From contig NZ_FONW01000007.1 in assembly GCF_900113005.1 (NCBI RefSeq), forward strand, positions 110,537-174,536: a stretch of 64,000 nucleotides of DNA, written 5' to 3'. Shown here piece after piece: positions 28,145 to 37,212 of this stretch (positions are counted from its first letter, which is position 1; each line of letters opens with the position of its first letter). Origin of the DNA: Sunxiuqinia elliptica. GTDB lineage: Bacteria > Bacteroidota > Bacteroidia > Bacteroidales > Prolixibacteraceae. A program made the translations under genes and the position numbers. The notes under the pieces are model-generated. The model made no database searches. It was not told the origin of the DNA and saw only the letters and a list, made by a program, of their open reading frames with translations.

Positions 28145-28744
28145 ATGAAAACAGGACTAACATTACTTCTCGTTCTTCTAAGCTTATGGGCAACTAGTCA
28201 GACGGATAAAAAAACGATAGATCAAGCCTTGGAAGCTGCAGTTAAAACAATTTCAGCAAGTGACATCCCAATCCCATTTGTAAAATACCAGCCCTCCACC
28301 GAACGAGAAAAACAGCCAGCCTGTTTCATCAATGGACAATTCGTAAAGTCTCTTCTAATCCAATCTCTCCCTTCTCAAGTCATTGATAGTCTCAAGGTTT
28401 TTAGAAAAGAAATAACTATTGACGGAGAAAACTATTACGGGAAACTGGATATCAAACTTAAAAAAGATTATCAGCCAAAGTTCATCTCGTTAATGGAGCT
28501 GAAGAAGAAACACACCTCTCTCTCCAATCAATCGGCAATTTTCATGCTCGATAATGAAGTTATCAAAGGAGAGTACACCCAATGCCTGGTTGATGAGAAC
28601 AACATTCTTCAACTTATTATTGACCAAGTTAAAACAAATGACACTGCGATTGATCTCATCCGAATTCTGACAAAAACAGAAGACAATATTAAGCAGGCTC
28701 AAACAATTCATATTCGTGGCAGTCAATACCCTCTTTTCAACTGA
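28145..28744 (+). CDS. Hypothetical secreted protein
   Basis: A signal peptide is visible at the start (MKTGLTLLLVLLSLWATSQ), so the 199-residue product is exported. The mature part is Lys-rich and soluble with no known motif. It could be a small envelope protein. No functional call is made. Confidence 0.7.
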   Translation: MKTGLTLLLVLLSLWATSQTDKKTIDQALEAAVKTISASDIPIPFVKYQPSTEREKQPACFINGQFVKSLLIQSLPSQVIDSLKVFRKEITIDGENYYGKLDIKLKKDYQPKFISLMELKKKHTSLSNQSAIFMLDNEVIKGEYTQCLVDENNILQLIIDQVKTNDTAIDLIRILTKTEDNIKQAQTIHIRGSQYPLFN

Positions 28745-28824
28745 ATGAAAGGTTTTATATCCGAAGAAGCTCAACAAAAAACGGTTAAAATCCGTTATTA
28801 GCTTTGGAAAAAAAGAAGTACAAG

Positions 28825-29589
28825 ATGACCATAACAAGAGAAGTCGATTTTATTGGCATGAAAGCCATTAGTGAAGTTGTTGCAACCACTTTAAAACTCA
28901 TGCGGGAACATGCGCAGGTAGGAATGTCAACCAAAGAACTGGATGAATACGGAGGCAAACTTCTCAAGGAATATGGAGCCAAATCGGCCCCTTACCAAAC
29001 CTATCGTTTCCCGGGTTACACCTGCATCAGCCTCAACAACGAAGCGGCCCATGGGATCCCTTCTAAAAAACGGATTTTAAAGGAAGGTGATCTGGTCAAT
29101 ATTGATGTTTCGGCAGAACTCAATGGCTTTTGGTCTGACAATGGAGGCTCCTTTGTGTTGGGCAAAGACTTACATGGTCATCAACCGCTTGTCGATGCTT
29201 CCAGAGAAATTCTGCATCAGGCGATCCACCAAATCAAAGGAGGGGTTAAAATCTCAGCAATTGGTCATGTGATTGAAACGGAAGCGAAGAAGAGAGGCTT
29301 TAAGGTAATCAAGAACTTAGCCGGGCACGGAGTTGGTCGGAGTTTGCACGAAGCGCCTGAAAATATTTTGAATCATGGTGTTCGCTGGAATAAGGAACGT
29401 TTCAAGAAAAACACCACGGTGGCGATCGAAACCTTTATCTCAACCAAATCATCGATGGCCGTAGAGCTTAATGATGGCTGGACGCTCGTTGGAAACCGAG
29501 GAGGATTTGTCGCACAGCACGAGCAAACCATTCTTATTACCGACGGAGAACCTATTATCCTCACCGAATCAAACGAAATTTGGAATTAA
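28825..29589 (+). CDS. map: Methionine aminopeptidase
   Basis: The enzyme removes the initiator Met from proteins, with two metal ions. The ATG at 28825 is chosen over an upstream TTG because MTITREVDF fits family starts. Metal ligands are visible in order: NIDV and SDNGG (two Asp), GHGVGRSLHE (His), IETFIS (Glu) and QHEQTILI (Glu). The 254 residues are the class I size. This copy stands outside a ribosomal-protein operon, so the genome may contain another map. Confidence 0.93.
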   Translation: MTITREVDFIGMKAISEVVATTLKLMREHAQVGMSTKELDEYGGKLLKEYGAKSAPYQTYRFPGYTCISLNNEAAHGIPSKKRILKEGDLVNIDVSAELNGFWSDNGGSFVLGKDLHGHQPLVDASREILHQAIHQIKGGVKISAIGHVIETEAKKRGFKVIKNLAGHGVGRSLHEAPENILNHGVRWNKERFKKNTTVAIETFISTKSSMAVELNDGWTLVGNRGGFVAQHEQTILITDGEPIILTESNEIWN

Positions 29590-29707
29590 AGTCATCTTTA
29601 AAGATCTGAAGAAACTCACAAAACGTTTTCACCATTCGCAACATCTCTTTTTCTGCAGGAAATCAATGCGTTTGAAAATGAAGAATAACCAACCTCTAAG
29701 CTCAACA

Positions 29708-30283
29708 ATGGACTTTGAAAAAATCATTCATGCGATCAACCAAACAGGAAGTGAACTCTCGGAGAACTGTATCGCGGCTTTTAGCCAAGTCGCCAGAATC
29801 CGCCAGGTCCATAAAGATGAAATCCTAATTCGGGAGGGGCAGCTAAGCAATAAAGTGTTTTTTATTGCCCAGGGTAGTGCCCGTGTTTATTACCTGAAAG
29901 ATGGAAAAGATATTACCGACTGGTTTGCCTTCGAAAATGATTTTATCAGCTCAATCAATAGCTTCTATTTGGAAACTCCGAGTGAGCACTTTGTCGAAGT
30001 TTTAGAGCCGGGTACTGTGCTCGAACTCTCCAAAGAACAGGTTGAATCATTATCCAGTCAATTCCCAGAATTTAATGAACTGGAGAAAAAGCTGGTCACC
30101 AAAACCATGTTGCGGCTTCACCAACGCATCATTTCAATTCAATTTGAAACGGCCCAGCAAAAATACCTGAACTTACTTCAGGTAAGGCCAGACATTGCTC
30201 TTAGAGTGCCTTTAACCCACATTGCGTCCTACCTTGGAATCACGCTTGAAACACTGAGCCGGATTCGCAACAAACGAATTTGA
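29708..30283 (+). CDS. Crp/Fnr-family transcription regulator (copy 3 of 4)
   Basis: The start at 29708 gives a 191-residue protein like the others in the block; an in-frame Met at 29678 is an alternative. The barrel includes VFFIAQGSARVYYLKDGK and the DNA-binding domain ends with IASYLGITLETLSRIRNKRI. It lies 57 bases before a heme b-like membrane protein gene with its own promoter-like box, a likely target. Confidence 0.85.
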   Translation: MDFEKIIHAINQTGSELSENCIAAFSQVARIRQVHKDEILIREGQLSNKVFFIAQGSARVYYLKDGKDITDWFAFENDFISSINSFYLETPSEHFVEVLEPGTVLELSKEQVESLSSQFPEFNELEKKLVTKTMLRLHQRIISIQFETAQQKYLNLLQVRPDIALRVPLTHIASYLGITLETLSRIRNKRI

Positions 30284-30315
30284 CCTAGATCAAATGAGCT
30301 CCGGAGATGGCTTAC

Positions 30316-30323
30316 TAGTTTTG
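30316..30323 (+). promoter_or_regulatory. Bacteroidota -7 box before the b-type membrane protein gene
   Basis: tagttttg fits TAnnTTTG and leaves a very short leader before the ATG at 30341. Confidence 0.45.
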
Positions 30324-30340
30324 TCGCAAACAATATTCAG

Positions 30341-30952
30341 ATGAAACAGATTCACTATTTCTCAGGATTGCTTATTGCACTATTTATCGGCCTCCATTTG
30401 TTCAATCACCTTTGGAGCATAATGGGTGCCGCCGAACACATTTCAATGATGGAAAGTCTGCGCTCGATCTATCGCCACCGCCTGATCGAAGTCCTCTTAC
30501 TGTTGGCCGTGGTCATCCAGATCATTTCCGGGATCCGGCTTTTCATCTCCAAAAGAAAAGCTGTTGCCTCAAGCTATGACAAGCTCCAAATTTGGAGTGG
30601 CCTCTACCTGGCAATCTTTTTTCTGATTCATGTAGGAGCCGTTTTTATGGGCAGGTTGGTGCTGCACTTGGATACCAATTTCTATTTCGGAGTGGCAGGG
30701 CTCAACACCTTTCCTTACAACTTGTTCTTTGTGCCCTACTACGGATTGGCCATCCTTTCTTTTTTTGGACACATTGCAGCTATACATCATGCTAAAATGA
30801 AGCATTCTCTGCTAGGGCTCACTCCCAGCCAGCAAACTAAAAGCATCCTTGTATTAGGAGTGATTGTGACCATCCTGATTTTCTATGGACTTACCAATCA
30901 TTTTGCTGGCGTTAAGCTGCCTGCCGAATATGGCATTTTGGTCGGGAAATAA
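30341..30952 (+). CDS. Polytopic membrane protein, possibly heme b-binding
   Basis: The 203-residue product has about five hydrophobic helices, starting at residues 8-28 (GLLIALFIGLHLFNHLW), 48-68, 85-105, 125-150 and 170-190. Several His lie inside or at the ends of these helices (HLFNHL, FFLIHVGAVF, GHIAAIHH), a layout seen in four- or five-helix cytochrome b-like proteins. The exact family is not recognised. The Crp-like regulator just upstream suggests control in response to a metabolic or redox signal. Confidence 0.6.
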   Translation: MKQIHYFSGLLIALFIGLHLFNHLWSIMGAAEHISMMESLRSIYRHRLIEVLLLLAVVIQIISGIRLFISKRKAVASSYDKLQIWSGLYLAIFFLIHVGAVFMGRLVLHLDTNFYFGVAGLNTFPYNLFFVPYYGLAILSFFGHIAAIHHAKMKHSLLGLTPSQQTKSILVLGVIVTILIFYGLTNHFAGVKLPAEYGILVGK

Positions 30953-31087
30953 GCGGATCATGTGAGCAAAAAAGCCCCTTCGGACTTCTAACCCCCTCAT
31001 TCGAATTCTAAATAAGATTCAATAAGTTCATGTTGGTTTCAGCATTTTTCACGATCTTTCCTTGTCGATTTAAACCAAACATCGCTC

Positions 31088-32077
31088 ATGAAAAAGATCA
31101 AAAGCTTACTCGCCATCCTAGCCGCCTTTCTTTCAATCAACTTATCTGCTCAGCCTAAACTGATTTTGGATACCGACTTTGGGATGGATGCTGACGATTT
31201 AGGGGCCCTAGCCATGCTTCACCACTTTGTTGACCATGAACGATGTGAACTGCTGGCCATCATGTCGTGGTCCACTGAGCAATATGCCGTGTCGGCAATC
31301 GATGCAGTCAATCAATATTATGGGCATCCCAATATTCCAATCGGAACGCGCAAAGGCCAAACTAGCTTTGAAGCTTGGCATTACAACAAACCTCTGGTGG
31401 ACCGCTTTCACCACGAATTAGATTACGTTCAAGCGCCAGACGCCACTTTCCTGTACCGAAAAATCCTTTCGCAAAGTGACAACAAAAGCATTACCATTGT
31501 AACGATTGGCCCGTTACTCAATATTAAAAACCTATTGGAATCTCCGGCTGATTCCATTTCTGATTTAACCGGAAAAGAATTGGTCAATCAGAAAGTCAAA
31601 GAATTTGTGGTTATGGGAGGGCAATTTCCAGAAGGTACGAACGAATGGAATTTTGATGGAGAAATGCCTGGTGTTACCCAAGCTGTTATTCCAAATATTG
31701 AAGTCCCAATCGTGTTTTCAGGCTTCGAACTTGGGCTGAATGTCTTAACAGGCAAACGCTTCAATAAGCTCGACCACAACACTCCGCTCTACATTGGGTT
31801 CATGCACTTTAGCCAACATGCCCCTTGGATAAAAGAAAACTTTGAGGGTCAGATTCTGGACAATTCCTCCTACGACCAAACAGCTGTTTTATATGCCGTT
31901 AAAAAGGGAATTGGTCATTACTGGAACAAAATAGAAGGCGGAGTTTGTGTTGCAGATTCTACCGGAGGCAACAAGTGGGTTAAGCAATCCAAATCAAACC
32001 ATGCTTACCTCAAACTAACAATGGACGAGCAACAACTTGCCCGGGAGATTGAAGCCATCATGCTTGGTCAATTTTAA
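31088..32077 (+). CDS. Nucleoside hydrolase-like protein (exported)
   Basis: The 329-residue protein starts with a signal peptide (LLAILAAFLSINLSAQ), so it is probably periplasmic. The mature part begins with ILDTDFGMDADDLGA, the Asp-rich calcium-binding signature of inosine-uridine-type nucleoside hydrolases (Asp28, 30, 34, 36 and 37). ITIVTIGPLLNIKNLLE and EFVVMGGQFPEGTNEWNF are further family blocks. It would cleave nucleosides or nicotinamide riboside-like compounds. Substrate is not determined by the sequence. Confidence 0.88.
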   Translation: MKKIKSLLAILAAFLSINLSAQPKLILDTDFGMDADDLGALAMLHHFVDHERCELLAIMSWSTEQYAVSAIDAVNQYYGHPNIPIGTRKGQTSFEAWHYNKPLVDRFHHELDYVQAPDATFLYRKILSQSDNKSITIVTIGPLLNIKNLLESPADSISDLTGKELVNQKVKEFVVMGGQFPEGTNEWNFDGEMPGVTQAVIPNIEVPIVFSGFELGLNVLTGKRFNKLDHNTPLYIGFMHFSQHAPWIKENFEGQILDNSSYDQTAVLYAVKKGIGHYWNKIEGGVCVADSTGGNKWVKQSKSNHAYLKLTMDEQQLAREIEAIMLGQF

Positions 32078-32107
32078 GTAAAACCGAAACCGAACTTCAA
32101 ATGTTCT

Positions 32108-32722
32108 TTGTCTAAAACTTACCCGATGATCACGGAAAAAGATCCATACAATCAATTCATCAAAACGACCTTCACTTTGGATACTCCGCTGTCCGAGGAG
32201 TCGCTTGCAGCCTTGCTGTCGATTGCCCAGGTTGAAACCTTTCCCAAAAACAGTTTTCTGCTTCCTGTCGGGAAAACAGCCCGCAAAGTTCACCTGCTCT
32301 ATCAAGGTGCAATTATTGCTTACTTCTTAGACCACGATGGAAATACTTACAACAAGAATATTTTTCTGGAAGGTGATTTTGTTGGATCAACCGTATCGTA
32401 CCTAACCAACTCCCCTTCAAAATTTGCCCTTGAAGCAATTGAAGATTGTACCGTCATCAGCTTTGACTACCAAGCCTACAGAAAGCTGATTGAAACACAT
32501 GCTGATTTGAAGGATTTCTACATTGCTTATCTCGAAAAAAACTGGGTCATCAGCAAAGAAAAAAGGGAGATTGCCTTGGTCATGGAAAGTGCAGGGAGTA
32601 GGTATTTGCAACTGCTGAAAGAACATCCGGGAATTGATGAGCGAATTCCCTTACGTCATATCGCCTCTCACTTAGGCATCACCCCAACCCAGTTGAGTCG
32701 CATCCGCAAAGAATTCAAATAA
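32108..32722 (+). CDS. Crp/Fnr-family transcription regulator (copy 4 of 4)
   Basis: The 204-residue protein has the cNMP-type barrel (VHLLYQGAIIAYFL, NIFLEGDFVGSTVSYL) and a C-terminal winged helix ending IASHLGITPTQLSRIRKEF. The gene starts 30 bases after the nucleoside hydrolase and 59 bases before a YdcZ-type gene. In Bacteroidota such a regulator next to a small drug/metabolite transporter is a common pair, so the transporter may be its target. Confidence 0.87.
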   Translation: MSKTYPMITEKDPYNQFIKTTFTLDTPLSEESLAALLSIAQVETFPKNSFLLPVGKTARKVHLLYQGAIIAYFLDHDGNTYNKNIFLEGDFVGSTVSYLTNSPSKFALEAIEDCTVISFDYQAYRKLIETHADLKDFYIAYLEKNWVISKEKREIALVMESAGSRYLQLLKEHPGIDERIPLRHIASHLGITPTQLSRIRKEFK

Positions 32723-32781
32723 AAATCATCCAATCAACATATGTAAAGGATCAAGAGATTTTTTGGCTGCAACTTTGTAGC

Positions 32782-33231
32782 ATGAAAACAATTATTCTTT
32801 ACCTGTTGGCTTTTGCCGGAGGTGTTTTTCTGGCTATACAAGCTGGCTTTAACACGCAACTTGGGGCTTACCTGAAACAACCGGTCCTGGCCGTAATTTC
32901 AACATCCTTATTTAGTGTTATTTTTGCCTCGCTATTTTTTGTAACCGCAGGAAAAACACTGCCGTCATTCAATGAAATGCAGGTAATTCCGTGGCACCTA
33001 TGGTTTATTGGCGGACTTTTTAGTGTGGTGGGTATTTCCCTGTATTTTTATACCATCCCCCGCTTAGGAATCTCCAAAATGATAGCACTCGGTCTTTGCG
33101 GACAACTGATTTTTTCGTTGCTTGCAGGAAAATACGGGTGGCTTAATCTTCCGATTGAACCGATGACAACCAAGAAACTCATCGGAGCTGTGGCAATGCT
33201 TATTGGAATCGTATTAATCAACTCAAAATAA
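32782..33231 (+). CDS. YdcZ/DMT-type small membrane transporter
   Basis: The 149-residue protein has five transmembrane helices and belongs to the DUF606/YdcZ family of the drug/metabolite transporter superfamily. The start AGGVFLAIQAGFNTQLG and the IPRLGISKMIALGLCGQLIFSLLAG part are typical. Family members often act as pairs or dimers. A near-consensus -7 box (caactttg) is just upstream. Substrate is unknown. Confidence 0.85.
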   Translation: MKTIILYLLAFAGGVFLAIQAGFNTQLGAYLKQPVLAVISTSLFSVIFASLFFVTAGKTLPSFNEMQVIPWHLWFIGGLFSVVGISLYFYTIPRLGISKMIALGLCGQLIFSLLAGKYGWLNLPIEPMTTKKLIGAVAMLIGIVLINSK

Positions 33232-33236
33232 CCAGT

Positions 33237-33971
33237 ATGAATCTCATCAATGCAAATACTAACAACTTGATTGCTCTTTGGAAACAAGCCGCTAGCCCTT
33301 TTCAATCCTATTTCGAAGAAAAAGAACTCGGCTACTGTTTTATTGAGAACTCGCAATGGCCCAACCGGGTTTGGCTGAAAGGAGCCTTGACCGAAGAAAC
33401 GCTAGCTCAAATCAGCCAGCTCATTGGCAAGCATCAGCAACTGACCTTTTCTTACTTTGACACGACCAATGGCGCTGAACTAAATTGGCTCAAAGACAAG
33501 CACTTTTCTGAAAAATCCGTCCAATATGGCATGGCGCTAAAACTGGAACAAGCTTACAATCAATCTGACCGAGTAAGTTTGCAGCGCGTACAAACGAAGG
33601 CTGCTATTTCAAGCTGGTGTAAGGTTTTTAAGCAGGCCTTCAACTATGAAATTAGTGAAGAGACACTTGAGCAAACCTTTCAAGTTATTCCTTATTTCAA
33701 TATCATTTACCAGCAACAGGTTGTAGGAAGCCTAATTTTGCACAAAACCAAACAGGTTACGGGCTTTCATTCGCTCGGAATTATCCCTGAAGTACGCGGG
33801 AAAGGACTCGCCCAGGAAGCAATGAACAGTGGATTACACCTTGCGCAAAGTTGGCAAAGTGAGTACGTCACCTTGCAAGCATCGCCCATGGCTAAACGGA
33901 TGTACGAAAACTTGGGCTTCTCCTCTCAGTTTATCATGCGCAACTACAATTGGTTACCCCTGGACAATTAA
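33237..33971 (+). CDS. GNAT-family acetyltransferase
   Basis: The C-terminal half of the 244-residue product is a GNAT domain: LGIIPEVRGKGLAQEAMNSGL holds the acetyl-CoA-binding R/Q-x-x-G-x-G/A loop, and MYENLGFSSQF is the usual last strand. The N-terminal 110 residues form a separate domain of unknown function. The gene starts 5 bases after the YdcZ gene, so the two are co-transcribed. Substrate is unknown. Confidence 0.84.
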   Translation: MNLINANTNNLIALWKQAASPFQSYFEEKELGYCFIENSQWPNRVWLKGALTEETLAQISQLIGKHQQLTFSYFDTTNGAELNWLKDKHFSEKSVQYGMALKLEQAYNQSDRVSLQRVQTKAAISSWCKVFKQAFNYEISEETLEQTFQVIPYFNIIYQQQVVGSLILHKTKQVTGFHSLGIIPEVRGKGLAQEAMNSGLHLAQSWQSEYVTLQASPMAKRMYENLGFSSQFIMRNYNWLPLDN

Positions 33972-34122
33972 AAAACTTTTTAAACATATTCTCATAAATA
34001 AATCCTCTATTTTTCATAAATTCGGGAATTAATAGCAATAAAATAACTCATCTGATTCTCCTGCCTTACTATGCAAAACAGGCAGAAATATCGGACATTT
34101 TAGAACCTACAATTTCAATTTT

Positions 34123-35652
34123 ATGAGATTCAAACTTATTGGCCTACTCACAATTCTTTCTATTTCCAGTGTACTTGCCCAGCCAGACCCCAGACTAAAA
34201 AAGCTTGAACAAGAAATGCATCGCGTACTGCAACAAACCATGGCTCCTGGTTTTGCTGTCGCCATTGTTGAAAAAGACAAGATTATCTATTCTGAGGGAT
34301 TTGGATACAGCGACTACGAAAACAAAATACCTGTTGACGCGAATACCCTTTTTGCAATTGGATCAACATCAAAGGCTTTTACGTCAGCTCTTTTGGGGCA
34401 GTTGCGCGACGATAATAAACTGTCGTTCAATGATAGTCCGATTAAATACATACCGGAACTGAAGTTTTACAATGATGAACTCAATAACAACGTCATCATT
34501 GAAGATCTGATGTGCCACCGGACTGGATTGTCGCGGCATGATCTCTCCTGGTATTTATTTCCAACCTTCGATAAAGACAGCCTAATTCGTCGTGTGCAAT
34601 ACTTGGAACCATTTTCCGGGATCAGACAAAAATGGCACTACAATAACTTCATGTTTCTTGTTCAAGGGGTAATCACTGAGCGTATCACAGGCAAGAGTTG
34701 GGAAGCCAATATTACGGACCTGATTCTTAAACCACTAAGCATGGATCGGTCCAATACCTCTATAACAGAACTGGAACAAAGTGATAATGCAGCCTTGGGC
34801 TATAAACTCAGACCAGACAGCACCATTCATCGAATGGATTATTACCATATTGCAGCCATGTCACCCGCCGGCAGCATAAACAGCAGTGTCAACGAAATGG
34901 GGAACTGGCTGATCACTTGGATAAACAAAGGCAAATTTAAGGGAGAACAAATCATTCCGGAGGCCTATATTAATGAGGCCATCACCTCACATATGACCAT
35001 TGGAGGCTTGCCTTCGAAACAGCTTCCCGAACTTCATTTTACAGACTATGGCTATGGTTGGTTTGTTTCGTCATACAAAGGTCATTACAAGGTCGATCAT
35101 GGGGGTAACATCGATGGTTTTTCGGCTAAAGTAACCTTCTTCCCAACCGACAGTCTTGGAATTGTGGTTCTCACCAACCAAGACCGATCTGCTCTCCCAA
35201 GCTTGGTAACTAACATCCTGGCCGACCGATTATTGCAAGAGCAACCAACGGACTGGCTTGCCAACTACAATAAAACACTGGCAGAAGCTCTCAAAAAAAT
35301 GGAAAAAGAAACAGACACGATAGCAGAAGATGAACCTACAGACACTCCTCCTTCACATCCGGCTGAAGCTTTTGCAGGGAAATACGGGCATCCGGGGTAC
35401 GGTGATATTTCAGTAACAGCCAAAAATGACTCGCTGTTTGCGAATTTCAGACTTAAGAAATTCTATTTAAAAAACCAGCACTACAATGTATTTGAAACTT
35501 GTGAAGTTACCGAAACAGGAATAGACACAACAGATAACAATCCGCTACGCCTGAACTTTCGAATCAATGATGATGGAGAACTATCCAGCATTTTTATTCG
35601 CATCGAAAGAGCGTTGGATCATCCATTGGAGTTTAAACGCCTGACAGAATAG
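34123..35652 (+). CDS. Serine beta-lactamase-like hydrolase with C-terminal DUF3471-type domain
   Basis: The 509-residue protein has a signal peptide (IGLLTILSISSVLAQ) and a class C beta-lactamase/DD-peptidase-type catalytic domain. The SxxK motif is S81-TSK, with WHYNN as the Y-x-N motif near residue 170 and DHGGNIDGF as the K-T-G equivalent near residue 327. The C-terminal part after an acidic linker (EDEPTDTPPSHP) is a small beta domain (YGDISVTAKNDSLFANF). Such proteins are usually esterases or D-aminopeptidases in the periplasm rather than true beta-lactamases. Confidence 0.88.
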   Translation: MRFKLIGLLTILSISSVLAQPDPRLKKLEQEMHRVLQQTMAPGFAVAIVEKDKIIYSEGFGYSDYENKIPVDANTLFAIGSTSKAFTSALLGQLRDDNKLSFNDSPIKYIPELKFYNDELNNNVIIEDLMCHRTGLSRHDLSWYLFPTFDKDSLIRRVQYLEPFSGIRQKWHYNNFMFLVQGVITERITGKSWEANITDLILKPLSMDRSNTSITELEQSDNAALGYKLRPDSTIHRMDYYHIAAMSPAGSINSSVNEMGNWLITWINKGKFKGEQIIPEAYINEAITSHMTIGGLPSKQLPELHFTDYGYGWFVSSYKGHYKVDHGGNIDGFSAKVTFFPTDSLGIVVLTNQDRSALPSLVTNILADRLLQEQPTDWLANYNKTLAEALKKMEKETDTIAEDEPTDTPPSHPAEAFAGKYGHPGYGDISVTAKNDSLFANFRLKKFYLKNQHYNVFETCEVTETGIDTTDNNPLRLNFRINDDGELSSIFIRIERALDHPLEFKRLTE

Positions 35653-35667
35653 GACAAGCCATTTAAA

Positions 35668-35709
35668 AGTTAAAAGAGCAAGTAGATTAATCTACTTGCT
35701 CTTTTAACT
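35668..35709. terminator. Bidirectional terminator between convergent genes
   Basis: A perfect 19-bp stem (35668-35686 with 35691-35709) with a 4-base loop lies between the hydrolase stop and the stop of the convergent lipoprotein gene. AT-rich arms end in both directions in T-rich sequence. Confidence 0.88.
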
Positions 35710-35714
35710 GGGCT

Positions 35715-36362
35715 TTATCTTTTCAATAGTCCTTCATTTTTCAACTGCTTAACCAATAGTTTGGAGTAACCTTTAAACCAATCATCAAGACTGGCTGGGT
35801 CAAAAGCATCGGATTGAATAGACCATAAAATCTTTTCACTCTTTAAATCATAAAAGTTGGCTTCTAAAAAGTAGGTTGTTTCCCTGGTCAAATAGCCCGA
35901 TGTTGATACTTCCGGCATACGATAATTATAATAATCGTGATAGTTGGCATAGTAGCGATACTTAAAACTAGGTGCATAAACAGTTTGCGAGCCTGGGACA
36001 TAACGCGCTTCTGTTTTTACATCAAGACGTGTCACCGTCAGGACACCATCGCAACCAGCGTCTTTTAATACCTTCAGCAATACTTCTTTATTCTTCTGCT
36101 TATCATCCGATAAAGTTGTTGGAAAGATGTCGCTACTCTTTACGGCTTTCCCTCCCTGCTTCTCTATAAAATGAACCATCTCCTCTTCAACACTCTTTTT
36201 CATTTCTTTGTTTGGAGTTAACGCAACAACACAAATATTGCGGTAAGGTCCTCCCGAAAGCTCCGGTGTATTTATCCAAGAACTGGTGATTTTTTGTGAA
36301 GAAGAACAGCCTGCCAACAGACCAAATACAAACAACACAGAGAAAAAAGCTAACTTATTCAT
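35715..36362 (-). CDS. Lipoprotein of unknown function
   Basis: A lipoprotein signal (VLFVFGLLAGCSSSQ) starts the 215-residue product. The mature part resembles DUF4136-like envelope lipoproteins in its early strand, KITSSWINTPELSG, and in the LEANFYDLKSEKILWSIQSDA block. A run of Tyr (KYRYYANYHDYYNYR) near residue 135 is unusual. Function is unknown. Confidence 0.7.
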   Translation of the reverse strand: MNKLAFFSVLFVFGLLAGCSSSQKITSSWINTPELSGGPYRNICVVALTPNKEMKKSVEEEMVHFIEKQGGKAVKSSDIFPTTLSDDKQKNKEVLLKVLKDAGCDGVLTVTRLDVKTEARYVPGSQTVYAPSFKYRYYANYHDYYNYRMPEVSTSGYLTRETTYFLEANFYDLKSEKILWSIQSDAFDPASLDDWFKGYSKLLVKQLKNEGLLKR

Positions 36363-36507
36363 ACTGCTTTGGTTTTTATTGATAAAAAAACTAATGATGA
36401 TTCAAGATACAAAAAAACGATGGTCCTTTCATAGCACAAATAAAACCAGTTTGCTTGATTCGTCTGCATTTTAGAAGCTTCTTTCTCCAAATAACAGTCA
36501 ATGAAAG

Positions 36508-37200
36508 CTACAAGCGTTCAAAGTATTTTACCTGCAGATAATCCGGCTCATCAATTGGCGTGTTCAACACAAGTGCTCCGAGCAAGAAGATGTTTTTTGC
36601 CTTAAAGCGCTCTTTTATTCGCAAGCTTTGCCGAACAATAAACTCGTGACTTTCATCAAACAGCAAATCCATTAGCTTAATTTCAGGCTGTTTTTCGGGG
36701 ATCCGATCCATCCAGGGAGCGATCATCTGCCGAACACGGGCCTGTTGGTAATCATCTATGGGTAAGACTTCAGGCGCCTTCTTATCTTCAAGCAACATTT
36801 GATAAGCTCCAAAAGCGGCACCGCAGGAAAGCGTATCCCTTGCCTGTCCGGGCCGATGGACATAGCCCAACTTCTGGTCATTGATCGCCATATGGGGACC
36901 AAAAAAGATAAACGCATTCCCATCATCAGGAATGTGGTCGCCAAAAGCATTAAACCCGGTTTCTCCACTAAACGGATAGCCCGTCAGTCCTCCTAAATGA
37001 AAGACATGCCCAAAATAATCCCGAATTCTTTCGATAACGACATTATTCAGCTCGTCGGGGCAAAGCGAAACAGCAGCTATTGTTTTACTCACTTCCAGTT
37101 CCTGCTCGTTCAGCAGACGCTGGTAATAATCCTCCAACACCTTTTCGTAAGGTGCAGCACCTGGAAAAAGTGCTTTGATTTTTTTGTCAATTGTACTCAT
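36508..37200 (-). CDS. LCIB/C-family (theta-type) carbonic anhydrase-like protein
   Basis: The 230-residue sequence matches the limiting-CO2-inducible B/C family: FHLGGLTGYPFSGETGFNAF and HIPDDGNAFIFFGPHMAI are its hallmarks. The candidate zinc ligands Cys47 (SLCPDE), His103 (GPHMAI) and Cys126 (TLSCGAAFGAY) are all present in the family order Cys-His-Cys. Several LCIB proteins are zinc enzymes that interconvert CO2 and bicarbonate. The ATG at 37200 is used rather than an upstream TTG. It sits 12 bases after the PEP carboxylase stop on the same strand, so it probably supplies bicarbonate to that enzyme. Some LCIB homologues lack measurable activity, so the activity is not proven. Confidence 0.82.
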   Translation of the reverse strand: MSTIDKKIKALFPGAAPYEKVLEDYYQRLLNEQELEVSKTIAAVSLCPDELNNVVIERIRDYFGHVFHLGGLTGYPFSGETGFNAFGDHIPDDGNAFIFFGPHMAINDQKLGYVHRPGQARDTLSCGAAFGAYQMLLEDKKAPEVLPIDDYQQARVRQMIAPWMDRIPEKQPEIKLMDLLFDESHEFIVRQSLRIKERFKAKNIFLLGALVLNTPIDEPDYLQVKYFERL

Positions 37201-37212
37201 TATCAATCGTTA

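Noticed and set aside
34123-35652. True beta-lactamase (antibiotic resistance)
   Set aside because: The SxxK/YxN/HGG set is shared by many esterases and peptidases, and the C-terminal extra domain argues for one of those.
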